From assembly GCF_014898055.3 (NCBI RefSeq), contig NW_023604295.1:72566301-72630300 (forward strand): a DNA stretch of 64,000 bases, read 5' to 3'. The notes beneath the pieces were generated by a model. That model had not been told where the DNA came from. It did not search any database and was given only the letters and a program-made list of their open reading frames with translations. Shown one piece after another: positions 37,231-48,990 of this stretch. A program made the translations under genes and the position numbers. The stretch comes from Talpa occidentalis (Eukaryota; Chordata; Mammalia; Eulipotyphla; Talpidae). Each line of letters begins with the position of its first letter. The stretch's first letter is position 1.

Positions 37231-38199
37231 ATAAGAATAAAGACAGAAAGCTACGCCAGGTATAAGATAAGACAAAGGTTAAGAGTTGATACGGTATAAT
37301 TGTACTAAAAATCTAATGGCACTCATTAAGAAAAGTTTCCTTCAAAGTGACCTCTTTGCATTTATTTTTCTTCCTCATGGAAACTAGTTTCTCTGCCTTG
37401 AAAACGAGGAAGGGCATTGTTTGGTTCTGAATTAAAAATCCTACAGAACCTGCACTACCAGCCACGATTATTATGTGACTAATGTTTCCCTGTTGGCATT
37501 AGTAATACAGATATTTTCATCAGAGTAAAAGTCATATTTAGATTTCAATACAAAAATGTTTGCAATGATTATCTAAGGTGGTTGTCCATAAATACAAGAT
37601 TTTGTAGCCAGCACTTTGTTGATTTTTATGTTAATGTTTCTAAATAAGGAAAATGAGAATGGGCTACAATATTTCTCTTGAAAGCCAAAAATGTAGACCG
37701 ATAAATGAAAATCATAGCAACTTCTAGGCACCACAGCATGCTGCAATTCATTTTTTTTTTCACCTTCAGTATAAATCAATTTGTGACACAAACCATTGTT
37801 TTTGGCTTGCTTTTGGGTGAATCAAAAATCTATGAAAGGTTCAATATATATGTTTCCTTCAATTTGTATCTTTTTAGATTAATTAGAATTTTTCTCCTTA
37901 TTTTTTCCTTAAACATTGCACAAATATGGCAGCTTATTGTCCATTACCTTCTAGAATCACAGCCTAGTTATAACATTGTGGAAATGACCATAGAGGTAGA
38001 AAGGAGTGCAAGTTGTAGCAGGAAACTAGGTGGGTATCCATGCAATTAGCTTAGTGACATTTCAATCTTACCTTCTTAACTATCAGAGATTGATTTCTAC
38101 TCTGTGTTCTAACATATTTCTTTCTTACTCTCATCTCTTTCTCCATAATCTTTTGAACATGCCCTAATGAGGACTGCTAATCAATGTGCTCCTCTACTT
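37231..38199. other. Single-copy DNA
   Basis: The 114-codon frame at 37705-38049 is T-rich and has no recognisable domain, so I do not call it a gene. Confidence 0.4.
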
Positions 38200-38540
38200 C
38201 CCTTTCTTTCCCTCTAATACATTCAAGTTCTGTCTTTTCTATCCTACTTAGTCATTTTGCCCATACATTGCAAAACTTGTCTCTTTCTGCATTGTTTCCA
38301 CTGTATAATCCCAGATTCAATTCGGCAGCTACAATGATCTTTCTAAATCCAAATCTGTGATGTTGTTCTTAAAGAAAACCCATCACATTTTACATTTAAA
38401 CCCCAATATCTTAGCAGAGTATACAAAGATGATTTAATGTTGGTATGTTCTCTCTCTTTCTGTAATGTCCCAATAGACCCCTAAATTTTTGTACTATGAA
38501 ATCTATTGATGTCAATGATTTAAAAGTCTTGATTTCCTAT
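38200..38540 (+). mobile_element. L2 fragment
   Basis: ACAATGATCTTTCTAAATCC, AATCTGTGATGTTGTTC, AAACCCATCACATTTTACATTT and CAATATCTTAGCAGAGTATACAAAGATGATTTAATG follow the L2 3' region ('gatctttctaaaacacaaatctgatcatgtcactc ... ccttagcatggcatacaagg'). Confidence 0.65.
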
Positions 38541-39050
38541 GTCTCCCTGCCTTTTCAGAAATCAATTTTTTTTCAAATAACAAAATTAGCCCCATTTTTC
38601 TCTTAATTCACATAATTTTTATTGTTTAGGGGGAAATAATATTATAACTGATGCATTACAACTTCTAGAAAGCCATTTCAGCATGCCCCTCTTTTCATCA
38701 TATTGGTTTCAGTACATATCATGTTATTATATAATTTTTAAAGGTTCCCTATTTTTCTTTCTTGAAACAAGAGCCTTTTTTTCTTTCTCTTTTCTCAATC
38801 TTAGGCAAAGATCCTCAAAAATTATAATTAAGTAAATGGATAAGTTAATGGATTACAAAATTAAAGTTAATAAAAGGATAAAACCAAATATAGAATCATA
38901 TGCATTGGGGTAACATAGGACAGTGATAAGATAGTGACATACATAAAAACACAGGTAAGATACCATTATTTGTTATTTACAAAGTTATTAAGGTGAATGA
39001 CAATTTCCCAGATGAATCGTTAGCATTTTATGTCATATGTCATATATGTT
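38541..39050. other. AT-rich single-copy DNA
   Basis: No recognisable feature. Confidence 0.4.
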
Positions 39051-39212
39051 AAATTAGTATTTATTTATTTGTTTGTTTGTTTGTTTGTTTGTTTATTTTG
39101 TGGGACCCTCGCTGGCAGCCAGGGAATGAACCGGCCCTGCAGAGGCTGTGGGCAGCCTCGCAGCCCTGTGCTCAACCACTGCACCACCAGGGGAGGCCCA
39201 AATTATTATTTT
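39051..39212 (-). mobile_element. Head-only short SINE with (CAAA)n tail
   Basis: Candidate TSDs are AAATTAGTATTTA (39051-39063) and AAATTATTATTTT (39200-39212), 11 of 13 matching. Read on the minus strand it has the usual GGCCTCCCCTGGTGGTGC start and GGTTCATTCCC, reaches AGGGTCCCAC, then stops. An AAATAAACAAACAAA-type tail follows directly, so the whole 3' half, including the GTACCC mark and TCTT end, is absent. Body about 100 bp (39100-39199). Confidence 0.9.
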
Positions 39213-39400
39213 ATAGTATCAAATTTTGAATAGTCACCGATTTTTAAGTTAGACGTGGGTTCAGTTATAGTTCCACTACTATATATAACATGTTTGGCAA
39301 TTAAATCCAACTCTGTGCCTCTTGTTTCCCATATGTACACTGAGGTTAATGCCAGGTTATTGTTAACTAGCTTTGCTTGGCACTCCACCCCCATTCTACC
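39213..39400 (+). mobile_element. MIR fragment
   Basis: AGACGTGGGTTCAGTTATAGTTCC, ACATGTTTGGCAATTAAATCC and TCTGTGCCTCTTGTTTCCC match MIR core order ('gacttgggttcaaatcccagctc ... cttgggcaagttacttaacc ... tgcctcagtttcc'). Confidence 0.7.
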
Positions 39401-39540
39401 TTAGTTATCTTTGCCCTATTTAAATATATGTACATAACTTGGGAAATATTTATCACATCCTCTGTAAATTCATTGAAGGCTTTTGTTTTGTCTGTCTTGT
39501 ATAACAAACATCCTTGAAAGATAGAAATAGTGCTTCCCTG
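39401..39540 (+). mobile_element. Possible L2 3' end
   Basis: TATTTATCACATCCTCTGTAAATTC and TTGAAGGCTTTTGTTTTGTCTGTC resemble the L2 terminal part ('agactgtaagctccttgagggcaggga'). Weak, short match. Confidence 0.4.
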
Positions 39541-39790
39541 TAGTCCAGAGGACAAAGATCATAGCTCTCCAAGACAGTACAATGTTTTGGGGAATGATGA
39601 AGAAGTTTGTACCAAAAAATTAGTTCTCTTTTAATGGGGTTCTCCTGCAGTGGATCCCACTGTGTGAAGGCACCACTCAGGTTCTCTGTGTCATGCTGTG
39701 GGTTTTGAGGTTTGGGGGACCAGAATGATTCATGTTTCTCTAGTTACTGTTATTGCTAGACATAATAAACTGCTCTTTGCCTTTGAGTCA
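39541..39790 (+). mobile_element. Possible old LTR fragment
   Basis: The stretch ends with GACATAATAAACTGCTCTTTGCCTTTG, like the polyadenylation-signal region of old class I or ERVL LTRs, and lies in otherwise AT-rich DNA. The family is not identified. Confidence 0.35.
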
Positions 39791-40264
39791 AAAGTTCTGT
39801 TTTTCTACGAATAAGGTAAAATCTTAGATGTTTGAAAGTTATTGGCTGTGATGATGATGAAGATGTGATAGTGACAAAAGCATGTCTTTATGAATAAATT
39901 GACAAAGATGTCCCAATGGGTTGATCAATGGGACTGAAGGAAGTCCTCAGGATTATGCAGTGGATTATTGAAGGAACTGACTGGTCAATTAAGCAATGAA
40001 TCCTTCTCCACTTTTTTGCTTGATAATGAAGCGATTATTGCAGATTGAATACCAGAAAGTAAGTTTAAAGAGCTGCTTGATTGTATCTTGGTTGTCACTC
40101 ATTCTCCTCTTAACAGTTGTGGGAAGCAACTGGAAGAAAGAAGATCATTGAGATTATTGCTATAATAAAAGAAAGAGTATAGAACACACAAACAGAATTA
40201 CATAAATGAAAATATTTGGTCTCAAAAAATCTCTATAGAATATAGAAAAATATTCAAAGGGTTA
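39791..40264. other. Single-copy DNA
   Basis: No feature recognised. Confidence 0.4.
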
Positions 40265-40602
40265 AGTATGGGCAATATTTTCTTAAAAAATATTTTCATA
40301 AAAAATAATGTTTTATTTTTCTTTTAAAGATTTATTTATTTATGCATACAAGAACTGGGGTACAAGTCAGAGGTGTGGGGTGGTGAGAAGATTCACCAGA
40401 GACAGGTGGGCAACAGAACAGTCAGATTGACTAAAATACACTGGCGAGGGAAGCAGTGGGCGAGTCAGGAGAGGTCTGCTGCACCATGTGGGTAGCTCCC
40501 TGGCCAGGGATCAAACTCATATTGCTGTGGCTGTGGATAGCTTCAGAGGTTGTGTCTCAACCCCTTGTTCCACCAGGGAGGCCCAGTATGGGTAACATTT
40601 TC
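40265..40602 (-). mobile_element. SINE, type III, minus strand, with 18-bp TSD
   Basis: AGTATGGGCAATATTTTC (40265-40282) and AGTATGGGTAACATTTTC (40585-40602) match at 16 of 18. The minus strand runs from GGGCCTCCCTGGTGGAACAAG to TGCATAAATAAATAAATCTTTAAAAGAAAAA. Type III mark: CATGTGGGTAGCTCCC on plus. About 40 nt of A/T-rich sequence (40283-40318) lie between the first A run and the TSD, a third case of a split tail. Confidence 0.92.
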
Positions 40603-41833
40603 AATCATGTGTTTCACTGTTTTGAATCATATGAAGTATGTAAAGATATCATTGACTATGTTAATATTCCATATGTTGCTATGTAATAAACCAGGAAGGT
40701 CTTTAATAACAAATTGATCTTTCAGTCTATAACTATTGTTAGGAAAGTGATTCAATATCATGTATTCCCAAAAAAAAATAAATTAATATTTAAGTTTGAT
40801 TGTCATCTTTCAATATGAATTATATTTTTTAAATACGATATAATCAATATATTTGAACTATATAGTATATATGGCCTAAAGATTGGTTATTTATCTATCA
40901 AAATCAAATATCTCAGTGAGCAATTTCTTTAATGTGTCTGTTTCATATGTTTTTTCTGACCCTTTATTCCAACTGATTCTTCCTATCCCAATTCTAAGTT
41001 TATATTTTCCGTTTGCAATTTGCCTTTCATTGGATGTCTATTTGTAAAGCTCTTCCATTATTTCTGTTGAAAAAGATCTCATGAAAAATTAAGCAAATAA
41101 ACTATCGTTCCTATATTGTCTATAACAAAAAATAGATAGTACCCCTTATGGTAACATAGTAGAGATGTTACATTCAATTGATTAAAGTAGACATGAAAAA
41201 ATAACAGAGACAGACACCTCTGGAGCTCCCAAGAAGGCCTTACAATGAGTAACAGGAATGCCTGAAAGGAAATGAGCTTCATTAATGGATGGAAATAACT
41301 TCCCAAATGTTGCCAGAGTTGTCAACTTCATACTTAAGATTTTAAAAATGACACAGGATTAGTCTTTCTTATCTCAGTTCCAGAATAATAATTCTATGAA
41401 AGTGTAGGCTACGACAGACAGAAAAAAATGCCATCGTATTAAAGGCCATGAGAACTTAGCGATCGAGGGGAAAGAGATAGAAACTTAATAAGCATTCTGG
41501 GTCCTGGGCAAATACTTTACCTAAACCACATGATTCATTCCCCACAGCAATCCTGTGCTATCTGTACTAAGACACTTCTGTTACATTAAATGAAACTGAG
41601 CCACTAAGTTGTAGATCATTTTTTATGGTCAAAATCTATTTTTCTCTACATCTCCATGAAAGGCACTGCAATGGTGAGGATCTGGGTGAATATAGAAGAT
41701 AATTCAAACTGCAAATAAAATAAATGCTATCACACAGCAAGAATCTCTTGAAGATGAGGGAGGGATATATAGGATCTTCAGATGCAGCAGAAACTTGGGA
41801 ATACAATGCTACGAAAGAACTCAACTTCCCTGC
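40603..41833. other. Single-copy DNA with possible MIR-class piece
   Basis: At about 41500-41620 the phrase GATTCATTCCCCACAGCAATCCTGTG ... AAACTGAGCC resembles an old 'ctcacaacaaccctgtgagg ... aaactgaggc' repeat. No gene. Confidence 0.45.
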
Positions 41834-42098
41834 TTTTTTTTTTTAAGATTTATTTATTTATTTTATACAAGAACCGGGGTACAGGCCAGATGTGTGGGAG
41901 GGTGAGAGGATTCACCAGAGCCAGAGCAGGGAACAGAACAGGCAGACGGACAAAATACACTGCTGAGGAGAGCAGCGGGCATGACAGGAGAGGTCTGCTG
42001 CGCCATGTGGGATCCTCGCCTGAAGGCCGGGATCGAACCGGTGCTGCGGACAGCTTCACAGCTTGATGCTCAACCACCTGTGCCACCAGGGGAGGCCC
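41834..42098 (-). mobile_element. SINE, type II, minus strand
   Basis: The minus strand starts GGGCCTCCCCTGGTGGCAC near 42098, has GGTTCGATCCCGGCC, CTGGCCTGTACCCCGGTTC, and ends TATAAAATAAATAAATAAATCTT plus A11. Some bases of the head are missing near the B box. No certain TSD. Confidence 0.93.
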
Positions 42099-43220
42099 TT
42101 TACTTTATTTTTGTTGGCATATTTTCTTGTTTATGGTTTTCACTGCTTTTCTATGACAAATGTTTCCATTTTCCCCTTGTGGTGTTCAGCTTGCTCTGCT
42201 TCTCTCTATATAAGGCAGGCGATTTCCTATCTCACCACAGTCAGATCATAATCTCCTATTTCTAGGAAAATGCTCTTTTTCTAAGTGAGAAAATCTGATA
42301 AGTACACATTGGATCAAATAATTAAGTATGCCAGTCAACTGTGGCAGGAAAATTCCGAGTTTCTGAGCATAAATATTTCTTCCAGTGTCCATTTAGAGAG
42401 CAGTTACTAGGAAGACCGTGAACAGGGCCAACAAGCTACAAGGACTTTTCTTGTTATTTTTGCAGTGTTGGTTTGTTTTTGTTTGTTTGTTGTTTGTTTA
42501 TAAAACAAAGTCCAAAGAGAAGGTGAAAGAGCAAAAAGGAAAAGAGTAAGAAACACCCTACTCCTTAAATTTGTAGATTACCCAAAAGATAGTTGGGTAA
42601 TAGAAAGTGTTTAAATCTAGTGTCTATTAAAGAATTTTCTTGTGGAATTTCCATAGATGAGAGAAAGTTTGGGAATAATTATAATACTTGCACTAACACT
42701 CAAATCCAATGGGCTTGTACTGACAAGTAATTTTTCGGAATTATCAGTCCATTTTCTAGTCAAGAAGCAATGCATAGTTATGTTTTGTTATGTTTGTTTT
42801 GTCATGTAAAATTAGATTAACAAACACATCCTCTGCTTCTCAAGAAAAAAAAAAAACTTAGGGAAAAAAATGAATGTTGCAGAACAGGAAAAAAAAATCA
42901 TAGGCTTAAAAGTGAGAAAAAATAATGTGTGTTGAATAATATACACAACTAAATTTTGTAAATTGGCAATAGTGTTAAAAGAGGCCCCACCATATTCCTA
43001 TTTTTTATTACTGAAAAATCTATAAACTTATGTGGATCAAACATATAAGCTGACACTGATATATTGATAAAAAGACAATATTTTGATGATGTAATGTTGT
43101 CTTGCTGAAGCCACATTTTGAGTGAGAGAATTGCTGGACTGTTATTTTTATGGCTAACTCTGATTTCAAAATTGCAGAGATTTCCTGCTGTCAAAACTAA
43201 AAAGCCCCAAGGATGCAGGG
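42099..43220. other. Single-copy DNA
   Basis: No gene; (GTTT)n-like text at about 42475-42500 and A-rich runs near 42845 and 42890. Confidence 0.45.
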
Positions 43221-43260
43221 TTTTTTTTTTTTTTTTTGTTTTTTTTTTTTTTTTTTTTTT
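43221..43260. repeat. Poly(T) tract of 40 nt
   Basis: T17, one G at 43238, then T22. It may be the tail of a minus-strand retroelement, but nothing recognisable follows it. Confidence 0.95.
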
Positions 43261-44479
43261 ATTTCTGATCAGAAATATCCTTAGCAGCTGATCCCAGTTG
43301 GGTTCCAGAGTTGTGAATTGGTATTGTCATTTCTTTTCCAACCACTTCACACTCTACTGAGGGGAGGGGTAATATAGAGAAAAGGTCGGACTTTATATAG
43401 AGAGAAATTCACTGAGTGTAAGGATATATATTAAATTAGGAATGTTAGAACCTTGTTTTCCATTCTCAAACTAGTAAACACTGACACATGCTAACATTTG
43501 CAACATTTTGTAGAAATTGAGTTTGTTTACACATAACTATGCTTTTCCTTATTTAAAATCTGCTAAAGATATGAACATGAGCTCGGTAATTCAAGTGCAT
43601 ATGTGAACTGAGACTATATTTTGTTAAATTTATATAATATTTGGTAAAGAAAATCTTTTAAATAGCTTACTACAAAATACTTAGTTTGTATAAATAAAAT
43701 TAATCTAAATGTATTTTAAGTCATAATTATACTTCACTGTGTTATATAATTATTTATTATATATAAAATATATATTTGCAGGAAATATCTGCCCTCAAAA
43801 GTCTTGAGTTACATTTCTTAATAATTAGTTTCAAATTGCCTCTAAAAAGTTTATGTCTGTTAGCTACAGGGGTTTAAAAATAAGACAAATTGAAGATAAT
43901 ACTTCAAGTCAACAAAGTCCTATGCATTGTTCTTAAAAATTGAAATCTATAAACTAAAATAATTAAACAATGAATATTATGGATTTTTTTCTCCCTCAGA
44001 AGCATTTATTGCTACTAGAACTTTTGAAAATGAAGCCAATTTTCTGTATCCTTACCTCCTGGTGTTATTGATTAGTCTCCCAAGATGAATTTGAAATATC
44101 CATGCTTTTTTAGACTAATAATCTTGATTTGGAAATTGGTATACTGGGATGTTATGCATTTCCAATTATACCTCATGTAGCAGCACCTCCACAGCTTTAC
44201 AACAGAACATTATTTTTCATTTTCTCTCCTGTCACATCATGAGGTTTTCAAACAATCAAATCACTCAGGCTCTCATAGACTGCCCTTCCTCCAGACTGAC
44301 AAAACATACAGTAAACAAGCAAATAAATTAATGAAATATTGTCTAATAATGTGTTAGTTATAGTATATTTTGTCTTTGTTATATGGTAGCAAAAATAGTT
44401 ATTACATACTTTTCCTTCAAGTTGGCAAAAAGTTTACCTTGAAGTGAGAATTTTTTCTATTATAAAACGGGGTATTTGG
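43261..44479. other. AT-rich single-copy DNA
   Basis: No recognisable feature. Confidence 0.4.
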
Positions 44480-44860
44480 TTCATGCATATTTTTTCTTCC
44501 AGGATGCCAACACTAACTAATCAGACACAATTATAAAAATTATTATAAATCCAACACAATTCACTCATTTTAAATGGATTGGATTTTAAGATATGATTTT
44601 ATAATTGACAAAGTCACCATATTTTCTATAGGATATATTTCACACTAGTCAAAATGCATTTCCCAACATGAGTCACCTTACAATAACCCAATTTTCACCT
44701 GTTTAATTATTAGCTTAAACTGATTTTATCAGCTGGACTTCATCTGGCCTCAATTATCAATGTTTCCCTTCATCATAAAAGACTAATTTAAAATCTGATA
44801 GTTTACTGCAGAGATGTGTCTTTTACCACAGTTGGCAAATAATAAGAAATTTATGTATTA
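44480..44860. promoter_or_regulatory. Candidate conserved noncoding element
   Basis: Non-repeat block with AACACTAACTAATCAG, CACAATTATAAAAATTATTA, TTCACCTGTTTAATTATTAGC and CTGATTTTATCAGCTGG (an imperfect palindrome with a CAGCTG E-box). Closely spaced homeobox/E-box words suggest an enhancer. Not tested for conservation. Confidence 0.28.
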
Positions 44861-46438
44861 TTTACAGAAATGTGACTTATCTGTTCATTTATTCATTTAA
44901 CAAATATTAAATACTAATGGTATTTGAGGGATTTTTATTTTAAAGTTAAAGGAAATTTAAAAATAACTTCAGTGGTTACTTTAGTCAGCATAGTAATTTG
45001 AACTATATTTTGCTATCTATATTTTTATTCAATTGAAAAGTATATAAAATATGATTCAGTCCAAGTATAACCTGGTCATGGCATCAATCACTGTTCCTGA
45101 AGATTGATTCACATATTACATAAAGAAAATCATTTCTTCTTCGTGTTCTCATTTAGAGAATACAATTTTCAGGTAAAGTATGATTTTTTTTATTTTTGCT
45201 GGACATGAGCATAGGAAGAAATTCATATGAAATTGTTTTTCTGAAAATCAGGAATGATGTAACTCAAGGGTAGGGTCATAGATAAATTTTTATAGCAAAT
45301 TGGGAAATTTGGGTTAAGAAATATACATGGAGTAGTTTTGCGGCAAAAAAAAAATGAGAAAATCCCAGTCAAGAAATTCTTCAGTGGAGTCTTATAATCC
45401 TGAAAAAAAAATCACAATAATGTTATAAAATTTTAATTTTAGTGGATATTAATGGTGGTTAACTAAAAAAAAAATCACACTTTCTAGGAATAAAATTTTA
45501 AATTATAAAATAAAGAAAAGCTAGCCAAAGACTTTATCATTAACTTAGATGAAATATGAAATGTTTTCTTCCCTTTAATGTTAAGTATTATTACACCCCT
45601 ATTCTTCTAAGACATAGAATGAGTGGTGTGGATTATAATTAGAACAAGGTCAGAATGAGTAATTCCTCTAGAAAATACTTACCTGTTACATCAAAAAAAA
45701 AAAAGTATTGCATGATATGGGATTTATTCATTCCCATAAATTGACTGTTTATTACTGAAATAAAACATTGGATAGAGTAGCTACAAATTTCCAAACTGTT
45801 TCAAACATTGGAGCTATTATTCAATTCTCTAGGAAGACTATCCTGAGCCAAATTTTCAGGTGCAAATGTTGTATAGTATTTAGAAAGTGCTTCTGGCAAA
45901 GGAGTCAGAGAACTGGGGAATAAGAGAGGGATGGGAAAGAAGCCAATATCCCAGATTCTTTATAATGCCAGATTGTCCAGGAAGCTCCAGAAAGAAGATT
46001 ATCCCTTGCAGTCTATGTACCTTAAGTTCAAAGAAGGAATTTTTTGCACTCTGATAACAGGCAATTATTTATATGCCACCCAGGGCTGGTGTGGACATTG
46101 TATAGAATTTTAAGTCTCTTCATGTGGGCCAGGTAGTTCCAAGAGCAACTCTGAAGATCACAGCAGTAAACTATTAATACCAAAATAAGCAGAAAGTGGA
46201 GCAGGATGAGCACACTAACATGGTAAAAAGAATCTTAATGTGGGTGGAGTAGCTACAGAACTCCCAAACTGTTTCAACACTTGCTCAGGCCCATTTGTTT
46301 TCACCTTAACTATTTTTAAACTTGTAACAACTTATTCAAGTTGGTTAAATTTTCTAGGAGAAAAAAGGAGAAAGTTTATTTTTATGACACCCTAGCTTCT
46401 ATCACTGAAGTTGTTTTAAGATTATTATTTATAATTGC
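44861..46438. other. AT-rich single-copy DNA
   Basis: No gene. Several A8-A13 runs (45345, 45405, 45465, 45693) break it up. A less AT-rich patch at 45900-46200 is unassigned. Confidence 0.45.
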
Positions 46439-46993
46439 TGTGCCGGCAAGCACAAGGAATATTCTCTATTGACTTGGGCAGGTGGATAAAGGGGAGTCGT
46501 GGAGACCTCAGTGGCTTTTCCAGGCTTTACTGCTGTCTCTATGCCAAGTGTTGTGGGGCAAGCGCAAAGGCTGGCAAATCAGGAAGGCTGGGAGGACCAG
46601 GAGGCTGGCAGGCCTCCCAACCCCTGGCAAATCTTCACTCTTTCTCTTTGGGATCTCTCTAGCATCATCTCATGGTCCTGCCTCTCTGTAGTCACTTGTC
46701 CTCTCATATCCATTCCACTTAGGCCATTCCCTTGTCTCCATTCTCTCCATTCTCTGCCCTTACCGTCTCAGCCTTCTGGCTCATGTCTACACAATTATTC
46801 GTGCCTGCATCATACTCCAGGTGTCTACAATCAGGCATGTGTGCCCTGAGCCCACACTCCCAAGCACCTTGTGCATTCATGGCCACAGGTGATAGCCACA
46901 GAGGCCAGCAGCATAAAAGCCAAACCATCTCTATTTAAGTATCATCTTCTTCTTTTTGTAGCCATAGTAGAGACCTCATTCTTGGCTACTACA
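46439..46993 (-). mobile_element. Diverged LTR related to the solo LTR at 48996
   Basis: It is co-oriented with and similar to 48996-49435: shared CTGGCAGGCCTCCCA, GGAG(T)C ... CCTCAGTG, and CCAGGTGTCTACAATCAGGCATG against CCAGGTGCCCGCCATCAGGCATG. GC content is well above its surroundings. Putative ends are TGTGCCGG on the left and GGCTACTACA on the right, but they are approximate and no clean TSD was found. Frames across it (up to 116 codons) are shadows. Class is probably an endogenous retrovirus LTR; no internal retroviral genes are seen. Confidence 0.68.
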
Positions 46994-48990
46994 TTTATTG
47001 GGACTAAATGGTTTGTCTGATAAGTCAGAATGTATCACTAAGGAGCCTGTGCCTTCCAGTGCCAAGTGGTTTTAGACTCATTGATAGTTGTTTAGTCACA
47101 GCTAAAACTGGGCTTGGGAGTACCACCTGATGCCACAGCAAATCATATGAGTGTCCACAGATTTTTTCCTTTTTCCCATCCTGATAATTTCTAGAAATTA
47201 ACTTCTCTCCTCTTGATGATTGGTTCAATTACCCTAACATTAATTGTAATGTGTATATATATATTTTTTGCCTATTATCATTAGGAGCCTAAAGATATTG
47301 GGTGACAGGGCTATTGTATCTATCAGGACTCTAACCCAAGAGTAGTCAATCTTAGGTTATACTAACACTAAACTAAATCATAACACTAAATATATGTTAT
47401 GATTTAGTTTGTAAAATACTGGTAATTTGATATAAATTAATGAGAACAAAGTAGATTTATCTAACAACTATATATTGAGCACAGACTATTTGTAAACTAC
47501 TGTGTTAGTAGCACTAAGAGCATTTTTTCAAGTTCAGATTTTAATAGGTGAAATTAAGTAATTAGACAAATAAAATGATTTGCAATTATATGGACAGGCT
47601 TTAACCGAAACACAACAGTAGTTTGACATGTAGCAAAGACATTTTAATTTTGTGACAGAAAATATATTATCAAATACAATGTTTCTCTTTATGACAATTT
47701 TAAATTTATGTCCCACATATATATTGTGTCTTTAATGAATTGAATTCTAAAGCGTTGGATTTTTAAGTACTCCCATTTTCCAACTAAACGGTATAGATTT
47801 ATAATGACTTGAAATCCATCCATTGTTCTTAATAGTCTTGAAAAAGTATCTTCCTCCATTTTCTGTGTATGCTTGGGAAAAGTTTAAAATATAGACTTGC
47901 AACTAGAGGAAGAAAAACATTACAAAAAGAAAAGAAATAAATATTGTGTTATCAGACACTTTCAATGTGAATCAATTTATGAGGTTTATTTATAGAATAT
48001 GACTACCATTGTGTAAGTGATGGAAAATACAAGTTCCCAGGATACATTTAATGATGCTTAGATATATAATGAAAAAAATCACCAAATATTGACAGTTAAA
48101 GATACTCTAGTTCAATTTATTAACATGCAGACATGTGAAAAATTTCTTTTCACTGAGTGATGAAAGTGGATATAGCAATTATATATTAACACTGCTCTAT
48201 GGGTATGATTACACACAACTACTAATTTAATTATTTTTCTTACATTTAAAGTGAAATTTTCAACTATCATATTATTTCTTACTATCTCACTTGTAACAAA
48301 TGTCATACACCTAGAGGATTTGGAATTGAAAATATTAGTTTATTATCATTAAACAAAAAAACCTATTCTGTGAAATCTATTAGGAAATTAATAATAATGA
48401 ATAAAAGATGAAAAATGGAAATTAATCTCAATTACTGTGGTTATAACTCAACAATAATGGTAGCATATAACATTAATCTGTAGTAATATTCTCGGATGTC
48501 ATTTTTCTATAATTGAATTTGACATCTTTGTACATTTAGAACTTAATCAAGATAAATATGTGGAAAGAGCTGTAGCAGTGAAATTCTTTAATTCCACAAA
48601 CATTTCCATCTGTTAGACACTATATTGGATTCAAAAGATATACCCCCTGCTCTCAAGGTTACAGCAATGGAAGAAGTATAAAAACACAATTATAATGTGG
48701 TATAAAGTATTAAGCAGTATAATTGTGAATAAATAATGGCATATGAAGAGTAGCAGCACTTCAAATTATCAAGAATCATCAAGAAATGTTTACAAAGAAA
48801 GTAAATTTAAAACTATAAAATAACTGATGAACAAGATTTGTAAGAAAACATGTGGGAATAGGGAAAATTTTGCAAATGCATGGAAGGAAATCTTCATCAA
48901 ATTTTCCAGAGGACTAATAGACTAAAAGTTAGGTACTGTTGGAATAGAAACAATGCAAAATTGTTAAGGCAATACTGGAAATGTAGACAG
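46994..48990. other. AT-rich DNA with a perfect hairpin and an ancient repeat
   Basis: It contains the inverted repeat at 47370-47410 and weak old-repeat matches at about 47450-47560 and 48590-48700 (motif class with 'gttagacactatattgg ... cctgctctcaaggttaca'). No retroviral internal sequence was recognised between the two LTRs. No gene. Confidence 0.5.
47370..47410. repeat. Perfect inverted repeat, 16-bp arms, 9-nt loop
   Basis: AAACTAAATCATAACA (47370-47385) faces TGTTATGATTTAGTTT (47395-47410) with no mismatch; loop CTAAATATA. A 10-bp direct repeat TAACACTAAA (47363-47372 and 47381-47390) overlaps the left arm. Confidence 0.95.

Noticed and set aside
46499..46849. 116-codon frame with proline/serine-rich text
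   Set aside because: It lies in the diverged LTR; overlapping frames are open in the other phases too, which argues for composition and not coding.
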